In this document: in pieces, positions 1 through 6,785 of the stretch | How the letters are laid out: each line of letters starts with the position of its first letter | Numbering within the stretch: position 1 is the first letter of the stretch | Origin: an uncultured Lachnospiraceae bacterium | GTDB taxonomy: Bacteria; Bacillota; Clostridia; Lachnospirales; Lachnospiraceae | Assembly: GCA_902779395.1 (NCBI GenBank) | Contig: CACZBK010000031.1 | Location: forward strand, 1 to 33,014 | Direction of reading: 5' to 3' | DNA: 33,014 bases | The notes under the pieces: model-generated | Database searches by the model: none | Told to the model about the DNA's origin: nothing | What the model saw: the letters and a program-made list of their open reading frames with translations, nothing else | Translations under genes and position numbers: made by a program

Positions 1-1
1 C

Positions 2-310
2 GAGATAATGCCCGATGCGGCAAAAGCTGCAGGTGCACGCATAGTAGGTACCGGACGCAGCGACTTCCCCAATCAGGTAAACAATGTTATCGCATTCCCC
101 GGTATCTTCAGGGGGGCGCTCGAAGGACGTGCAAAGCAGATAACCGAAGATATGAAAATGGCTGCAGCGCATGCCATTGCAGACCTTATTCCGGAAAGCG
201 AGCTTAACGAAGATAATATCCTGCCCGCGCCTTTCCATCCTCAGGTGGCCGATGTGGTAGCTGCGGCAGTAAAGGCTCATATCACCGAAACAAACATCAT
301 TACGGAGTAA
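2..310 (+). CDS. NAD(P)-dependent malic enzyme, C-terminal fragment
   Basis: The gene enters from the left edge, so only the last ~102 codons are present; the reading frame is open from base 2. Malic enzyme oxidatively decarboxylates malate to pyruvate in the cytoplasm. The visible segment carries the family's C-terminal NAD-domain signature, GTGRSDFPNQVNN followed by AFPGIFRGAL, and then the helical tail that ends bacterial short-form malic enzymes. The next gene starts 3 nt after the stop, so the two are probably co-transcribed. The family call is secure. Cofactor preference cannot be judged because the nucleotide-binding loop lies outside the window. Confidence 0.93.
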   Translation, partial: EIMPDAAKAAGARIVGTGRSDFPNQVNNVIAFPGIFRGALEGRAKQITEDMKMAAAHAIADLIPESELNEDNILPAPFHPQVADVVAAAVKAHITETNIITE

Positions 311-313
311 GCT

Positions 314-1294
314 ATGGAGCAGCGCCGTTGGGGCGATAAACCTTATTATTCGCTGGATCATTATTTTAAAAGCATCTATGGCGAAAAGATCTATAAAGTG
401 GCCCTTCATGCCGGCTGTACCTGTCCCGTAAGGGACGGGAAGCTGGATACGAGGGGCTGCATTTTCTGTTCGGCAGGAGGCAGCGGTGAATTTGCCGAAA
501 GCCTGCCTTTTACGGAAGACGGCAGACCTGATGTTGAAAAGCAGCTTAATACCGGAATGTGGCGTATCTCAAAAAAGTATAACGGGACACACTGCATAGC
601 ATACCTTCAGCCGTACAGCAATACCTACGGAGATATTGATCATCTCCGGAATATCTATATATCTCTTTTATCGGATCCGCGTGTAGTCGGACTTTCAATA
701 GCCACAAGACCTGACTGTCTTCCGGATGAGATCATCGAAACCTTATCCGAGCTTAAAAAGCGTTTTCCGCAAAAAAGCGTCTGGGTGGAACTTGGTCTTC
801 AGACCATACATCCCGCATCTGTAAAATATATCAGAAGGCATTATGATAATTCCGTCTTTGAGGAAGCTCTTCATAAGCTTGCCCAGATCGGTATACCCGT
901 TATAATCCATTGCATAATCGGTCTTCCCGGAGAGGGGGCCGAAGAGCTTTATACCACCATCGAATATATCAATACATTTCGTGTTTTCGGGATCAAGCTG
1001 CAGCTTCTGCATGTCCTGGAAGGAACGGATCTTGCGGCAGATTACGAAGCAAGGCGTTTTGAAACACTTAATGAAGCCGAGTACATACGGCTGCTGACAG
1101 GTGCCCTGGAACGGCTTTCTCCGGATATCGTGATACACAGGGTGACAGGTGACGGGCCTAAGAACATTCTTATAGCTCCTTTGTGGAGTACGGATAAGAA
1201 AAATATCTTAAATCATCTGCATGCCTATATGGAAGAGCATGGTTCATACCAGGGGAAGAGATATATTCCGCCTGCCGGTTTTCGTACCATCTGA
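314..1294 (+). CDS. TIGR01212/YhcC-type radical SAM protein
   Basis: A 326-residue protein of the radical SAM superfamily, close to the TIGR01212 (YhcC) group. The cluster-binding cysteines appear to be C37, C49 and C52, giving the C-x11-C-x2-C spacing of this subfamily rather than the classical CxxxCxxC. The segment GCIFCSAGGSGEFA follows the motif, and WVELGLQT and HCIIGLPGE match the SAM-barrel strands. The substrate of this family is not firmly established. A GGAG in the end of the malic enzyme gene serves as ribosome site, and the 3-nt gap implies an operon. Transcription probably ends at the hairpin at 1342-1369. Confidence 0.9.
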   Translation: MEQRRWGDKPYYSLDHYFKSIYGEKIYKVALHAGCTCPVRDGKLDTRGCIFCSAGGSGEFAESLPFTEDGRPDVEKQLNTGMWRISKKYNGTHCIAYLQPYSNTYGDIDHLRNIYISLLSDPRVVGLSIATRPDCLPDEIIETLSELKKRFPQKSVWVELGLQTIHPASVKYIRRHYDNSVFEEALHKLAQIGIPVIIHCIIGLPGEGAEELYTTIEYINTFRVFGIKLQLLHVLEGTDLAADYEARRFETLNEAEYIRLLTGALERLSPDIVIHRVTGDGPKNILIAPLWSTDKKNILNHLHAYMEEHGSYQGKRYIPPAGFRTI

Positions 1295-1333
1295 ATAAAA
1301 AACCAGCAGACCATAACATCATATAATGATCTG

Positions 1334-1491
1334 AAAAAAGGACATCCCGGGAGTTCGCGCCCGGGATGTTTTCTCGTGATAAAAGAAACGATCGGTCATA
1401 CCGGATCATACGATGCGTGAACCCTGCAGAATGTTCGATGTGAGCACCGACGATCCCCCCAATACCCGATTTAGCACGCTGCCTTTATCAT
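1334..1491 (-). ncRNA. Candidate structured small RNA (unidentified, ~158 nt)
   Basis: This lies between two convergent genes. A TATAAT is read on the minus strand at 1502-1497, which would start RNA at about 1491, although no good -35 is visible. The 5' end (1490-1482) pairs with 1385-1377 over 9 bp including one G-U. A second stem joins GCGTG and CACGC (1415-1419 with 1475-1479). Two local hairpins are at 1390-1407 and 1435-1450. The intrinsic terminator closes the 3' end. The non-Watson-Crick positions are G-U in the minus-strand RNA but A-C mismatches in the plus-strand RNA, which favours the minus strand. Ends that pair with each other recall 6S RNA, but no family was recognised. It could also be a structured 3' UTR of the LytTR gene. 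Confidence 0.42.
1342..1372. terminator. Bidirectional intrinsic terminator
   Basis: A perfect 10-bp stem (ACATCCCGGG at 1342-1351 with CCCGGGATGT at 1360-1369) has an 8-nt loop. On the plus strand TTTT follows and would end the radical SAM transcript. On the minus strand the stem is followed by CC and six T (1339-1334), a better tail, which suits it as the 3' end of the minus-strand RNA described next. Confidence 0.85.
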
Positions 1492-1592
1492 GGGCGATTA
1501 TAGTTTATTTGTCCTGATAAAAGGGGATGCTCGTAAGAAACTGCAGATAATCTGTAACATTTAGCATATATCATATAATTGATATATATAAT

Positions 1593-1611
1593 ATACACCT
1601 ATAAGGTGTAT
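1593..1611 (-). terminator. Weak hairpin at the end of the LytTR gene
   Basis: ATACACCT and AGGTGTAT form an 8-bp stem with a 3-nt loop that includes the stop codon of the minus-strand regulator. What follows on the minus strand is A/T-rich without a clean T-run. It may end or stabilise the rarA-regulator transcript, but it is a poor terminator and some transcripts may continue into the structured region at 1334-1491. Confidence 0.35.
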
Positions 1612-2366
1612 TGTGCAATACCGAGGCGGTCAATATCTGATCCGCAGTATTCTTTATAAGCTTCGAACGCCTTTATGCGGAATCCGCGGCTTGGTGACAG
1701 CTTCTTTATCGTGCAGCTGCAGTCTTCGCGTATAAACAGTTCGGTTTTGTTCATGAACCTGATAAAAAACGGATTCACAAAACATGAGTTTGCGATCCGT
1801 ATGTTACGCATGCTGATGCGCCTGAGCTCATTAACGACTTCCGTAACACTCATATAAGTATCGTAAGTCCTGCCGTCGGCGCAGTATATAAATGACTTTC
1901 TGTGATCGGGACGTTCTTTTCTGATGAAGCAGATCTGCCCGGCCGGAACGGCCGTATAAGACTGATCTTTTTTGAATATGAACTGGTTCTGGCTGAGTAT
2001 ACTGCATTCCCTGGCAAATGCTTTTATCTTTCCTTCGTCTGCAGGCAGCGGCAGAAAACCAAACGGCTGCAGGTTCATTATCTCGGGATCGACCAGTTTG
2101 TCAGCCGCAACGAATACCACATTGAGGTTTTTATCGACTTCCTTCAGTCTCCGGGCTATGTAATAACCATCGGGTCCCCTCTTTGGATGCAGAGCCATAA
2201 AGATCAGATCCATGTGCCCGTATTTACCGCAGAGTTCTTCTATATCGTGGGAATCTTCTCTTTTGTAGTATTCCACATCCAGACCGGTTTCAAGTTTCAG
2301 ACCAATAAGAGTTTTTTCAAGTATGCCGGAAAAGGAAGGGTCTGCATCGCATACCGCTATCCTCAA
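1599..2366 (-). CDS. LytTR-family regulator with degenerate receiver domain
   Basis: A 255-residue two-domain protein: a response-regulator receiver fold (about 1-120) and a LytTR DNA-binding domain (about 135-250, with RIANSCFVNPFFI matching the family core). It should act as a transcription factor in the cytoplasm. The receiver lacks its key residues. The phosphoacceptor position in DLIFMAL is A58 instead of Asp, the acidic pocket reads CDAD (one acidic residue shifted), and the usual Lys-Pro late in the domain reads LP. Phosphorylation is therefore unlikely. The start is a TTG with AGGAG 8 nt upstream. It lies only 4 nt downstream of rarA, so it should share rarA's promoter. No partner histidine kinase is visible. 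Confidence 0.85.
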   Translation of the reverse strand: MRIAVCDADPSFSGILEKTLIGLKLETGLDVEYYKREDSHDIEELCGKYGHMDLIFMALHPKRGPDGYYIARRLKEVDKNLNVVFVAADKLVDPEIMNLQPFGFLPLPADEGKIKAFARECSILSQNQFIFKKDQSYTAVPAGQICFIRKERPDHRKSFIYCADGRTYDTYMSVTEVVNELRRISMRNIRIANSCFVNPFFIRFMNKTELFIREDCSCTIKKLSPSRGFRIKAFEAYKEYCGSDIDRLGIAQYTL

Positions 2367-2370
2367 AAAC

Positions 2371-3693
2371 TCAACTCCTGATCTTTTTCAGATGCTCTTT
2401 TATCTTTTTCTCGCAGCCCATATCGGTAGGGCTGTAAAAAACATGACCGCAAAGTTCATCGGGAAGATACTGCTGTTTTACATAGTGACCGGGGTAATCA
2501 TGGGCGTACAGATAGCCCTGATCCCTCTCCTGACCGGCGGAATCGGCATGAACATTCTGAAGATGTCTGGGGACGGGATAGACGCCGCCGTTCTCGACCA
2601 GATCCATAGCCTCTCCGATAGCAAGGTAAGATGCATTGCTCTTGGGGGCACAGGCTACATAACAGGCCGCCTGTGCAAGAATGATCCTTGCTTCGGGCAT
2701 TCCGACTCTCTCAACAGCCAGCGATGCAGATACGGCAAGCTGAAGAGCCTGCGGATCTGCCATTCCCACATCCTCGGAGGCGCATATCATTATCCTTCTG
2801 GCAATGAACTTTATATCCTCACCGGAGCATAACATTCTTGCAAGATAATATATGGCGGCATCGGGATCTGAGCCTCTCATGCTTTTGATAAAAGCGGATA
2901 TATTATCATAATGATTGTCTCCGTCCTTGTCATAGGGCAGAACTTTTTTCTGTATGCATTCGGCAGCGGTAGTCCTGTCGATATGTATCTTTCCGTCTTT
3001 ATCCGGCGGAGTGGTCATCACGCCAAGCTCCACGGCCAGAAGGGCGTTACGGGCATCTCCGTTGGCAGCATTGGCAAGGAACTCGGCAGCATCATCATCC
3101 ATAACGGCCTTAAAGCTTCCCAGACCTTTTTTTTCATCGGTCACGGCCCTTAAGATCAGGGTTTTTATATCGGCCTTACTGAGAGGCTTGAGTTCAAAGA
3201 TGTTTGATCTTGAGAGCAGTGCCCTGTTAACCTCAAAATAAGGATTCTCCGTGGTCGCTCCTATTAAGACCACTGTACCGTCTTCCACAAAAGGCAGAAG
3301 GAAATCCTGCTGTGCCTTATTAAAGCGGTGGATCTCATCAATGAAGAGTATGGTGCGTTTTCCGTAAAGGGCCTTATTCTGTTTGGCAGCCTCTACAACT
3401 TCCTCCATATCCTTTTTACCGGCTATGGTGGCATTTATCTGCTTGAAATCAGCGCTGCTGGTGTTTGCGATGACTCTGGCAAGAGTGGTCTTTCCGGTAC
3501 CGGGAGGTCCGTAGAATATCACCGAACTCAGCCTGTCTGCCTTTATGGCTCTCGTAAGAAGCTTATCCGGTCCTAAGATATGACTCTGCCCGACGACCTC
3601 CTCAAGGGTCTCGGGACGCATCCGGGCAGCTAAGGGAGCTTCTTTTTCTCCCTGCTGCTCCTGCATAAATTGGAAAATGTCCATACTGTCCAT
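2371..3693 (-). CDS. rarA: Replication-associated recombination protein A (AAA+ ATPase)
   Basis: RarA/MgsA is a clamp-loader-like AAA+ ATPase acting at stalled forks. Walker A is GPPGTGKTT, Walker B is [12 protein letters not shown], and the sensor segment is [14 protein letters not shown]. The C-terminal part holds the family's GVYPVPRHL and [19 protein letters not shown] signatures. The reading frame extends upstream to a TTG at 3777, but that codon overlaps the likely promoter. ATG at 3693 is used here; ATG at 3684, giving [10 protein letters not shown], matches homologues equally well. No strong ribosome site precedes either. Length with this start is 440 residues, normal for the family. 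The LytTR gene follows 4 nt after the stop. Confidence 0.95.
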   Translation of the reverse strand: MDSMDIFQFMQEQQGEKEAPLAARMRPETLEEVVGQSHILGPDKLLTRAIKADRLSSVIFYGPPGTGKTTLARVIANTSSADFKQINATIAGKKDMEEVVEAAKQNKALYGKRTILFIDEIHRFNKAQQDFLLPFVEDGTVVLIGATTENPYFEVNRALLSRSNIFELKPLSKADIKTLILRAVTDEKKGLGSFKAVMDDDAAEFLANAANGDARNALLAVELGVMTTPPDKDGKIHIDRTTAAECIQKKVLPYDKDGDNHYDNISAFIKSMRGSDPDAAIYYLARMLCSGEDIKFIARRIMICASEDVGMADPQALQLAVSASLAVERVGMPEARIILAQAACYVACAPKSNASYLAIGEAMDLVENGGVYPVPRHLQNVHADSAGQERDQGYLYAHDYPGHYVKQQYLPDELCGHVFYSPTDMGCEKKIKEHLKKIRS

Positions 3694-3748
3694 AATGATT
3701 CTTTTAATATTTTCTGAGGGCATAGCCCGAAGGATCTGGTTTACATAA

Positions 3749-3777
3749 TTTATAGCATGAGCTATAAAAAAAAGCAA
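3749..3777 (-). promoter_or_regulatory. rarA promoter with inverted repeat
   Basis: On the minus strand TTGCTT (3777-3772) and TATAAA (3754-3749) are separated by 17 bp, with a TGC extended -10. An inverted repeat TATAGC-ATGA-GCTATA (3751-3766) overlaps the -10 and may be an operator. Transcription would start near 3742, about 50 nt upstream of the rarA ATG. Confidence 0.6.
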
Positions 3778-3790
3778 GAGAGGGCGTATC

Positions 3791-3818
3791 TTGACAAAAA
3801 AGCTTTATGCTTTATAAT
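3791..3818 (+). promoter_or_regulatory. Promoter of the kdgK-eda-lacI-uxaC operon
   Basis: A near-consensus sigma-A promoter: TTGACA (3791-3796), a 16-bp spacer and TATAAT (3813-3818). The start site would be near 3825. It is back to back with the rarA promoter. Confidence 0.85.
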
Positions 3819-3829
3819 GGAGAACGTAG

Positions 3830-3843
3830 TGTAAACGCTTACA
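3830..3843. promoter_or_regulatory. LacI-family / CcpA-type operator
   Basis: TGTAAACGCTTACA is a near-palindrome (12 of 14 positions) with the central CG typical of LacI-family sites. It also fits the CcpA cre consensus at all but one position. It lies just downstream of the expected transcription start, where a bound repressor would block the polymerase. The LacI-family regulator encoded inside the operon (5722-6741) is the obvious candidate ligand, by inference. Confidence 0.65.
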
Positions 3844-3867
3844 TTGCGTAAAAAACAATCAGGATAG

Positions 3868-3897
3868 AGCCCGTTTCCCGTAATTTCGGGCTTTTTG
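3868..3897 (+). terminator. Leader terminator/attenuator hairpin upstream of kdgK
   Basis: AGCCCG (3868-3873) pairs with CGGGCT (3887-3892), followed by five T. A competing upstream arm CCCG (3877-3880) can pair with the same CGGG. The hairpin lies within the 5' leader, after the operator and before the ATG at 3920, so it would end transcription after ~70 nt unless prevented. It may be an attenuator or define a short leader RNA. Confidence 0.5.
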
Positions 3898-3919
3898 CAT
3901 AAAACGAAAGGAGCACGTT

Positions 3920-5017
3920 ATGGAATTAAAGCTTAGGGACAGTAAGGAATGCAGGTTTGATGCGGTTTCACTGGGAGAGATAATGCTCCGTCTGGATCCG
4001 GGAGAGGGACGTATACGCACGGCGCGTGAATTTAAGGCATGGGAAGGCGGCGGAGAGTATAACGTTATCCGCGGGCTTCATAAGTGCTTCGGTCTAAATA
4101 CCGCAGTGATCACTTCATTTGCGGATAATGAAGTGGGCAGGCTGATGAAGGACCTTATAGAACAGGGTGGAGTTGACACTTCTCTCATATACTGGAAAAA
4201 GACGGACGGTATAGGACGCATATGCCGTAACGGTCTTAATTTTACCGAAAGAGGATTCGGTATACGCGGCGCCGTGGGATGTTCGGACCGTGCCAATACC
4301 GCGATATCACAGGCTACACCGGCAGATTTTGATTTTGAATACATCTTCGGTGAGCTTGGAGTAAAATGGCTTCATACCGGAGGTATTTATGCGGCTCTTT
4401 CCGAGCAGTCCTGTGAGACGGTTATAGCCGCATGCAAGGCTGCCAAGAAATACGGGACCATAGTTTCATATGACCTTAATTACCGTCCTTCCATGTGGAG
4501 CGCCATAGGAGGACAGGCCAAGGCGCAGGAAGTCAATAAGGAAGTTGCAAAGTATGTTGATGTTATGATAGGAAATGAGGAAGATTTTACTGCATGCCTT
4601 GGTTTTAAGATCGAAGGTAATGATGCGGATCTTAAAGAGCTTAATCTGGACGGATATAAAAAGATGATAGGAGAGGCTGCAAAAGCATATCCCAATTTCA
4701 AGGCCGTGGCTACCACGCTTCGAACCGTCCGCAGTGCCACCGTAAATGACTGGAAAGCCATCTGCTGGGCAGACGGAGAGATTTTCATGTCGAAGGAGTA
4801 TAACGGCCTGGAGATCATGGACCGTGTGGGCGGCGGGGATTCCTTTGCATCGGGACTGGTATACGGACTTATGACCACTCAGGATGCGGAAAAGGCCGTT
4901 AACTACGGAGCAGCTCACGGTGCGCTGGCAATGACTACACCCGGTGATACCTCCATGGCTTCAAAAGAAGAGGTTGAGGCGATAATGGGCGGTGCGGGTG
5001 CCCGCGTAAAACGCTGA
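3920..5017 (+). CDS. kdgK: 2-keto-3-deoxygluconate kinase (PfkB family)
   Basis: KdgK phosphorylates 2-keto-3-deoxygluconate to KDPG using ATP, the step before the KDPG aldolase encoded next. The 365-residue protein has the PfkB N-terminal sugar-binding glycines (EGGGEYNVIRGL) and the C-terminal catalytic signature DRVGGGDSFASGL with catalytic base D307. The GGGD form instead of GAGD is, from recall, common in clostridial KdgK proteins. The start has AAAGGAG 7 nt upstream. It is the first gene of the uronate operon, downstream of the operator and leader hairpin. A 10-bp palindrome, CAGACGTCTG (5019-5028), follows the stop. PfkB specificity is hard to read from sequence; the call leans on the adjacent eda and uxaC. 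Confidence 0.9.
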   Translation: MELKLRDSKECRFDAVSLGEIMLRLDPGEGRIRTAREFKAWEGGGEYNVIRGLHKCFGLNTAVITSFADNEVGRLMKDLIEQGGVDTSLIYWKKTDGIGRICRNGLNFTERGFGIRGAVGCSDRANTAISQATPADFDFEYIFGELGVKWLHTGGIYAALSEQSCETVIAACKAAKKYGTIVSYDLNYRPSMWSAIGGQAKAQEVNKEVAKYVDVMIGNEEDFTACLGFKIEGNDADLKELNLDGYKKMIGEAAKAYPNFKAVATTLRTVRSATVNDWKAICWADGEIFMSKEYNGLEIMDRVGGGDSFASGLVYGLMTTQDAEKAVNYGAAHGALAMTTPGDTSMASKEEVEAIMGGAGARVKR

Positions 5018-5074
5018 GCAGACGTCTGTGTAATAGGTATGATAATGTGAATATTTCAGCATAAGGAGAAAAAC

Positions 5075-5725
5075 ATGAGCGCAAGATCGGATGAAGTTTT
5101 TGAAAGATTCAGTAAGGTGGGGATAATCCCTGTTGTGGTCCTGAATGACGAAAAGGATGCAGAGCCTCTTGGAAGAGCCCTTATGGAAGGCGGACTGCCT
5201 GCAGCGGAAGTGACTTTCCGCACAGCTGCCGCAGAGGGCGCGATACGTATATTGGCTGAGAAGTTTCCGGACATGCTCGTAGGGGCGGGGACCGTGCTCA
5301 CCATCGATCAGGTGGACCGTGCGGTGAATGCGGGAGCAAAGTTCATAGTATCGCCCGGGTTTGATAAGGAAGTGGTGGAATACTGTCTGTCAAAGGATAT
5401 ACCCGTATGTCCCGGTACCCAGACAGCCAGCGAGATGATACAGGCTCTCAAGCTGGGACTTACACATGTGAAGTTCTTCCCTGCCGAAAATGCGGGCGGA
5501 CTTAAAATGATAAAGGCCATAGGAGCTGCCCTTACCGCACTCAGGTTCATGCCTACCGGAGGCATCAGTGCTTCCAATGTAAAAGAATATCTGGCATCGG
5601 ATAAGATATTCTGCTGCGGCGGTTCATGGATGGTAAAAGGAGATATGATAAAAGCGGGAGCTTTTGATGAGATAAAGACAAAGGTTTCTGAGGCTGCAGC
5701 GATAGTAAAGGAGATACGTTCTTGA
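5075..5725 (+). CDS. eda: KDPG/KHG aldolase
   Basis: A 216-residue class I aldolase that cleaves 2-keto-3-deoxy-6-phosphogluconate to pyruvate and glyceraldehyde-3-phosphate. The Schiff-base lysine is K133 in HVKFFPAE, at the same number as in the E. coli enzyme. The acid/base glutamate E45 and phosphate-binding R49 sit in AAEVTFRT, and GTQTASE and MPTGGIS match the barrel's substrate loops. The start has AAGGAG 8 nt upstream. The stop overlaps the TTG start of the LacI-family gene (TTGA), so the two are translationally coupled. Confidence 0.95.
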   Translation: MSARSDEVFERFSKVGIIPVVVLNDEKDAEPLGRALMEGGLPAAEVTFRTAAAEGAIRILAEKFPDMLVGAGTVLTIDQVDRAVNAGAKFIVSPGFDKEVVEYCLSKDIPVCPGTQTASEMIQALKLGLTHVKFFPAENAGGLKMIKAIGAALTALRFMPTGGISASNVKEYLASDKIFCCGGSWMVKGDMIKAGAFDEIKTKVSEAAAIVKEIRS

Positions 5726-6741
5726 AAAAGGATGCATTGAACATATATGATATCGCGGAGATGGCGAAAGTTTCCATAGCCACGGTCTCACGTGTGGTGA
5801 ACGGATCCGAGAAAGTGTCTGAGGCCACACGGAAAAAAGTCCTTGCCGTGATAGATGAGGTGGGATATACACCGAATGTATTTGCACAGGGGCTGGGCCT
5901 TAAGACCATGCATACCGTAGGCATACTGGTGCCGACCATAGCCGATCATTATATGGCTTCGGCTGTGGCATATCTTGAAAAGGAGCTCATGAAATACGGT
6001 TATGACTGTATCTTAAGCTGCAGCGGTTTCGAAGCTGAGGGAAAGCTTGCCAAAACGGATATGCTTCTGTCAAAGCATATAGACAGCCTTATATTTGTAG
6101 GCTCCACATATGCGGGAGACGGGAGTGATGAATCTGTAACTGATTATATACGCAATGCCGCAAAGCGCGTGCCTGTTTTTATCATCAACGGAGATATCAA
6201 CGGGGAAAATGTTTATGCTACCGTGAGCGGTGATGAAGAAGCGGTTTACGAAGCGGCAAAACAGCTGATAGCAGGTGGACGCAGGAATATAATCTTTATC
6301 ACGGATTCCCGCAGTTACAGCTCAAACCAGAAAAGAAAAGGCTACGAGCGCGCAATGAAAGAGGCCGGTCTTGATACGGAGAACGGGACCGTGTATGTAG
6401 AGAACGATTTTCATGCCGTCAGGGATGCTCTTACAGAACTTGGCGGGACATATGACGGAGTGATATCGGCGAATGATAATATTGCGGTAGGCGTCGTAAA
6501 GTATGCCGTTTCCAAAGGACTTTCGATCCCTGAGGATATAGAGATCATAGGATATAACAACTCCATGCTGGCTATGGCAAGCACGCCCGAGATCACCAGT
6601 ATAGATAATCATACGGCCGATGTATGCCGTGATACTGTGGAGCGTATAATGCATGTACTTGATGAGGACGGAGACACTCCGGCGCAGAAGATCGCGGTTA
6701 AGTGCGACCTTATACCAAGGGAAACTACAGTAAGAAGATAA
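5722..6741 (+). CDS. LacI-family transcriptional regulator, probable uronate-operon repressor
   Basis: A 339-residue LacI/GalR repressor. The N-terminal helix-turn-helix (about 7-55) shows NIYDIAEMAKVSIATVSRVV, then the hinge, and a periplasmic-binding-type effector domain (about 62-335) with SANDNIAVGVVKYA and IEIIGYNNSMLA. The TTG start overlaps the eda stop and has AGGAGA upstream. It sits between eda and uxaC, so a KdgR-like role answering to a uronate intermediate is likely, and the operator at 3830-3843 has the right architecture. Effector identity is inference. As a member of the operon it would be autoregulated. Confidence 0.9.
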   Translation: MKKDALNIYDIAEMAKVSIATVSRVVNGSEKVSEATRKKVLAVIDEVGYTPNVFAQGLGLKTMHTVGILVPTIADHYMASAVAYLEKELMKYGYDCILSCSGFEAEGKLAKTDMLLSKHIDSLIFVGSTYAGDGSDESVTDYIRNAAKRVPVFIINGDINGENVYATVSGDEEAVYEAAKQLIAGGRRNIIFITDSRSYSSNQKRKGYERAMKEAGLDTENGTVYVENDFHAVRDALTELGGTYDGVISANDNIAVGVVKYAVSKGLSIPEDIEIIGYNNSMLAMASTPEITSIDNHTADVCRDTVERIMHVLDEDGDTPAQKIAVKCDLIPRETTVRR

Positions 6742-6785
6742 CGATATCAGGATCAAAATATAAAAAAGCGGAGAGGATGATAAAA

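Noticed and set aside
3693-3777. Longer rarA starting at TTG 3777
   Set aside because: That start would overlap the -35 of a good extended -10 promoter, has no ribosome site, and the extra residues do not match recalled RarA N-termini.
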